Shown in pieces: positions 61,001 to 64,000 of a DNA stretch of 64,000 bases (positions are counted from its first letter, which is position 1; each line of letters begins with the position of its first letter). The stretch is from Podospora bellae-mahoneyi (taxonomy: Eukaryota; Ascomycota; Sordariomycetes; Sordariales; Podosporaceae): assembly GCF_035222275.1 (NCBI RefSeq), contig NC_085884.1, positions 1,860,001-1,924,000 on the forward strand, written 5' to 3'. The notes beneath the pieces are model-generated. The model was not told where the DNA came from. It ran no database searches and was given only the letters and a program-made list of their open reading frames with translations. The translations under genes and the position numbers were made by a program.

Positions 61001-64000
61001 CATAGCCTTAATACTTTGTTTATCAGAGTTAACTTTCATAAGACTGATCTGGTGTTGTCCTAATACTAGAAATATAGGTTTATTCACAAACTTTTAAAGT
61101 TTCATCAATACCTCATTTTAGAAGATTTAAAGAGTAATACAGCCTTTATATTTTACTTTGGGATTTTTACATTTTATATATTCAATACTATGGCCTTTTT
61201 TCAGTAAGTGAATTTTTTTATGTTTTGTAAGTTGGATTTATCTTAAAACTATAGTATAAAAACTCGTAGAAATACTAGTATATAACATGATAATGTAGGG
61301 TATGTAGTTTTATTAGTATCCTGACCTTAATCGTGACTTGAATTATTTATGTATAGTTACTATTCACTGGCCATAAGCTTCAAACTCTAATATATTAATT
61401 CATATAGATATTTTTTTAAAAAAAACTTGCTACCGCTAATAATAATGCTAGGCTTTATAATAATGTTAACAATTATTTTATAAACTATATATACCCTTTA
61501 TTTATCTTATCAAGTATAATAATGATATCAATATAAATATAGAAGAAGTTTTCGTATAGTATGAAACATTAACTTATGCATTATTAAATATATATAAGGA
61601 CATTCCTAAAGTCTGCTAACATTATTTTACAGAACTTCAAGTTTTCCAGGTTCATCTGAATTAGATAGTTTTAATAAACGTTCTATATTAATAACTGGTA
61701 GAGTAAGGTAGAAAACAAGTCAATACTATTTATTCATTAAGGACATGCCTATAACTATACGTCTTTTTTTTCATAATCCGTTAAATAATAAATATAGGAT
61801 GGTTAAGTCTTTACGTGCGTTGTACTAGATAATGATAACCTTTTACGATATATATAGTCTCTCTCCTAATATATTTGATGTGTAGGTTTTTTTTTAAAAT
61901 ACTTTTTATCTATTTTCGTCTTCTTTAGCTCCCATTTGTACTTTGATATGATTTCCATCTATTCTTTTTAAATTAACTGGCTTCTTACTATATTCTTTTG
62001 CATATACTATTGTATATATGTATATTATTCTCTGTCATTTATTCAATATTCAATTATTTTTTCATCAAATTTACAAAGTATTTAGTATTTGTCGATAGTA
62101 AGTATTTCACATATGGAAACCATTATTCTTTTGATTTCATTTAAACCTTGAATTTTCTCGAAACCAACTATCTTCACCGATTAAATTATCACGGTATTTT
62201 TTTTAAAACAAAATATCCTTTTACTCTGTATATTGAGTATAATATATTACTTGTACGGTTAAACGGTTTCCTTATATAAATGCATTATTCCATAGCTTAT
62301 AAAAGCAAGTTTTTATTATTGACTTTATTACATAGTTAAATAACGATGTTTTACATTAATTATATGATTCATATGGTATTTTATCTATGTAGTATATATA
62401 CTCTACAATACGAAAGATATAAAAGAACATAAAAGCAATGCTTTATACATTTTAGCGCTATTTACCGTATAATAAGCGTCTTCAAAAATTATCCGGTAAT
62501 CTGGTAAAACCGGTTAAAGACGTATATAAAAAGTTTAATTAAGTTATAGTACCAGGCGTACGTCATATATATAACTATAGCGTTATATAGTAACCATATC
62601 AGATATATTATAGAAAACTAACCTTGAGTACTAACGTTATTACAGATAAAGATGTTAAACGAGGTAGGCTGAAATATCAAGTCTAGCTTTTTTTTTAGCT
62701 ATATAAATCCTTTAGTATGATATTCATTACTTTTTATCCTTTTATTGTTAATAAATGTAATAATGGTTTGATTTTATACTCATATTAATTATGCATAGGT
62801 ATAATATAGATTTTTTTCATTTTTGAGCAATTTCTTATACATTCATTTCGGTTTTAACAGTTATTTTACTTAACTAATCATAGTAGTAACTATACTAGAT
62901 GTATTCTAAGATTAGTAATATATGCCCATTCAGTACCTTTCTTAAGTTGATATCAACTAACGTCCTTGAATTAATGACTTTCATATAGGCTTTGTTAATA
63001 GATTTAATAGACGGTTCATTATCTTTCTTGATTTACGTAAACTGTCTACTCTATAATGAGAGTTTATAATATATCATGGATTTCATTGCTAAATGGTATT
63101 GTAGCTACCCTTAGTATTAAATTTATACTGAATTGTTTCATGAACAAAGTATTTATAATTGTATTCATTAGTACTCATTTTCTTCTAAGACACAGTATAT
63201 ATCTATTCTGTTATTATTTTTGAAGTCTCCAACCTTTTATTTCTAAATAATGATAAGTAGGTTCTCTATGGTACTTATCACTATCAGGCTTTTACGTATT
63301 AATATATTTACTATTATATTTAATACACTATTAATTGTGCTATAACAGAACAATCTTTTATACTACTATTTAATAAGTTAGTCGACTTTATTAGAATTAT
63401 AGTGATGGTGTTTAAGAGAATACTATATATAATTTCTTTTATTATTTTTCTAGATATCAGTATTAATATTTAAGTGACTATAGGTAAACATGATAGTATT
63501 ATTTATATCACGAATTTTGTTAGTTATAACAATGCGAGAAATTCATATTTGAGAAAATGTACAATATTATACTATAATCAATGCAGTAGTTTGAACTATA
63601 GTGTAGTAATACTTTGTCTCGGATTACTTTTAGTTTAGATTATATACTATATAATCTATTTACTTTTTTAACACTGCTCTAAAGACTAGCTTAGTAATAA
63701 CTAAATCTCAAGCCCCGATCAGATCTGTATGTATAGTAATCCTAATTTTATACTTATTTTTGGAATTATTTCTATAATTAAGTTCATAACTCGTTATTAT
63801 ATAATAAACCCTGTGCTCGTTAATAAACATTTCATATCATTAATAAACTTTTCTTAAACATTAAATCTCGAAGATTTATGGAGTGATATTTTCTTTATAG
63901 AGGAACTTTTAGCTTGAAAACAGAGATAGTTATCAATATATAAGTATTGAACTACGAAAAACTTTGTATTTTTAAGTTGTAGTAAATTTTAGCGGTGTAT
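58061..64000. other. AT-rich DNA without genes, to window end
   Basis: 58080-59300 keeps more CG and could be a moderately altered element. Beyond about 59500 the sequence is low-complexity A/T with few CG dinucleotides. No gene, tRNA, tandem array or telomere repeat was seen. Confidence 0.5.

Noticed and set aside
32000-64000. CRISPR array or biosynthetic gene cluster
   Set aside because: Repeats are LTRs and their U3 modules, not regularly spaced arrays; no intact genes are present in the block.

Overview
The window comes from a filamentous ascomycete, most likely a sordariomycete and possibly Sordariales. The evidence is short introns (about 55-75 nt, GT-AG, often with a CTAAC branch site), compact gene spacing, fungal orthologs such as Rtc5, Rcf1, Trk1 and an ER-type FKBP, and a right half destroyed in the way repeat-induced point mutation (RIP) destroys repeats.

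Positions 1-31,070 are ordinary gene-dense euchromatin. In order: a broken alpha/beta-hydrolase gene (-), a secreted GMC oxidoreductase (+), a mercaptopyruvate sulfurtransferase/Tum1-type rhodanese (-), APC11 (+), an unrecognised 308-aa protein (+), a plasma-membrane syntaxin with an unusual tail (-), a MEMO1-family protein (-), an unrecognised cysteine-rich protein with a PIP-box-like motif (-), DNA polymerase kappa (+), a TRK potassium transporter (-), an ER FKBP ending in HNEL (-), a spliced 124-aa unknown (+), an RPEL-repeat protein (-), RTC5 (+), RCF1 (-) and threonine deaminase ILV1 (+). These are unrelated housekeeping functions (ubiquitin ligase, sulfur transfer, DNA damage tolerance, secretion, ion transport, respiration, isoleucine synthesis), not a cluster. 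Four pairs are head to head over short shared upstream regions: TUM1/APC11, the PIP-box-like protein/POLK, RPEL/RTC5 and RCF1/ILV1. I reconstructed exon boundaries by joining reading frames at splice consensus sites; summed exon lengths are divisible by three in every model.

Near 31,100-31,200 the composition changes abruptly. From there to 64,000 the DNA is strongly AT-rich and has no intact gene. Positions 32,048-47,826 are a nest of related Ty3/gypsy LTR retrotransposons. A complete but RIP-inactivated copy (32,533-38,558, two 421-nt LTRs, target duplication CAAAG) and an internally deleted copy (43,386-46,974, two 416-nt LTRs, target duplication AAACG) are both inserted into an older relative. 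Reverse transcriptase, integrase and an integrase chromodomain can be read through the stops, so this is a chromovirus-type element. Past about 48,000 the sequence is inverted and broken copies grading into older AT-rich DNA, with two GC-richer islands and one solo LTR. The whole right half looks like a heterochromatic AT-isochore; whether it is pericentromeric cannot be decided from the sequence.

Most notable: the LTR family keeps its TATA-R-U5 half but carries different U3 repeat modules; RIP stops within the outer halves of the elements; and the AT-rich block shows two distinct dinucleotide regimes (CA/TG-free but CG-retaining, versus CG-poor but CA/TG-containing). In the gene half, the syntaxin has a 6-nt first coding exon and a long C-terminal tail beyond its membrane anchor, RTC5 has a GC-AG intron, and the hydrolase is a clear pseudogene.
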